This document shows, piece after piece, positions 5,459 through 5,541 of a DNA stretch of 5,541 nt. Positions within the stretch are counted from its first letter, which is position 1. Every line of letters begins with the position of its first letter. The stretch is from NCBI GenBank assembly GCA_003135495.1, contig PLBX01000288.1:1473-7013 (forward strand), written 5' to 3'. A program made the translations under genes and the position numbers. The stretch is from Acidobacteriaceae bacterium. Its GTDB lineage: Bacteria > Acidobacteriota > Terriglobia > Terriglobales > Acidobacteriaceae. A model generated the notes under the pieces. The model was not told where the DNA came from. It saw only the letters and a program-made list of their open reading frames with translations, and made no database searches.

Positions 5459-5464
5459 ACCTCT
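5459..5464 (-). promoter_or_regulatory. ribosome binding site of the M2 peptidase gene
   Basis: On the minus strand AGAGGT ends 3 bases before the ATG at 5455, with the GAGG core 4 bases away. It is a moderate Shine-Dalgarno match at slightly short spacing. It supports the start that gives a complete signal peptide. Confidence 0.6.
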
Positions 5465-5469
5465 GGGGA

Positions 5470-5485
5470 AACTGTTCGAATAGTT
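5470..5485. promoter_or_regulatory. imperfect 16-bp palindrome upstream of the M2 peptidase gene
   Basis: AACTGTTCGAATAGTT is an inverted repeat with 7 of 8 base pairs matching, centred on TTCGAA. It begins 15 bases upstream of the peptidase ATG. This is where a repressor operator overlapping the transcript start could sit. No regulator is encoded in the window, so the role is a guess; chance occurrence is possible. Confidence 0.3.
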
Positions 5486-5512
5486 CTCTGTTTCCCTACG
5501 GTTTTAAAAATC

Positions 5513-5541
5513 TTTACCACAGGGGGCACAGAGAGACAGGG
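5513..5541 (+). repeat. CACAGRG intergenic repeat, copy C (cut by window edge)
   Basis: CACAGRG-type units begin at 5518, 5527 and 5535 with the same 9-then-8 spacing as the copy at 461-498. It matches that copy at 23 of 26 bases over 5516-5541, in the same orientation. It is preceded by the A/T-rich stretch GTTTTAAAAATCTTT (5501-5515). The element probably continues beyond the window. Confidence 0.72.

Overview
The window looks like chromosomal DNA of a Gram-negative, probably soil-type bacterium, most likely an acidobacterium (Terriglobia-like). This is inferred from the gene mix: an outer-membrane LptD-type gene edge, an RDD protein with a long disordered N-terminus, two secreted Cys-rich small proteins, a bacterial ACE-like M2 dipeptidase, and intergenic CACAGRG-type repeats. 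No rRNA or marker gene is present, so the phylum call is from memory of such gene sets, not from a search.

Layout. (1) Bases 1-230, minus strand: the first 76 codons of an outer-membrane LPS-assembly protein (LptD/OstA type), cut by the window edge. (2) Bases 231-541: a divergent intergenic region with a short tandem duplication, a hairpin and two copies of a degenerate CACAGRG repeat. (3) Bases 542-1633, plus strand: an RDD-family membrane protein with about 220 residues of low-complexity N-terminus. (4) Bases 1634-1732: a convergent gap with a Rho-independent terminator serving the minus-strand gene. (5) Bases 1733-2164 and 2247-2654, both minus strand: two small exported proteins rich in Cys-Cys pairs; the first is metallothionein-like (16 Cys in 143 residues). 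(6) Bases 2752-3654 and 3656-5455, both minus strand: an NAD(P)-binding TIGR01777/YfcH-type epimerase that starts with TTG one base after the stop of a secreted zinc dipeptidase of family M2. (7) Bases 5456-5541: the upstream region of the peptidase, with a Shine-Dalgarno sequence, an imperfect palindrome and a third copy of the CACAGRG repeat running off the window.

How the genes relate. The peptidase and epimerase almost certainly share a transcript (one-base gap, TTG start), although no shared pathway is evident. The two Cys-rich proteins are same-strand neighbours and may form a metal- or thiol-handling pair in the cell envelope; this is the least explained part of the window and the best candidate for something undescribed. 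The rest is conventional housekeeping and cell-envelope content. I see no CRISPR array, tRNA, transposase, phage gene or defence system.
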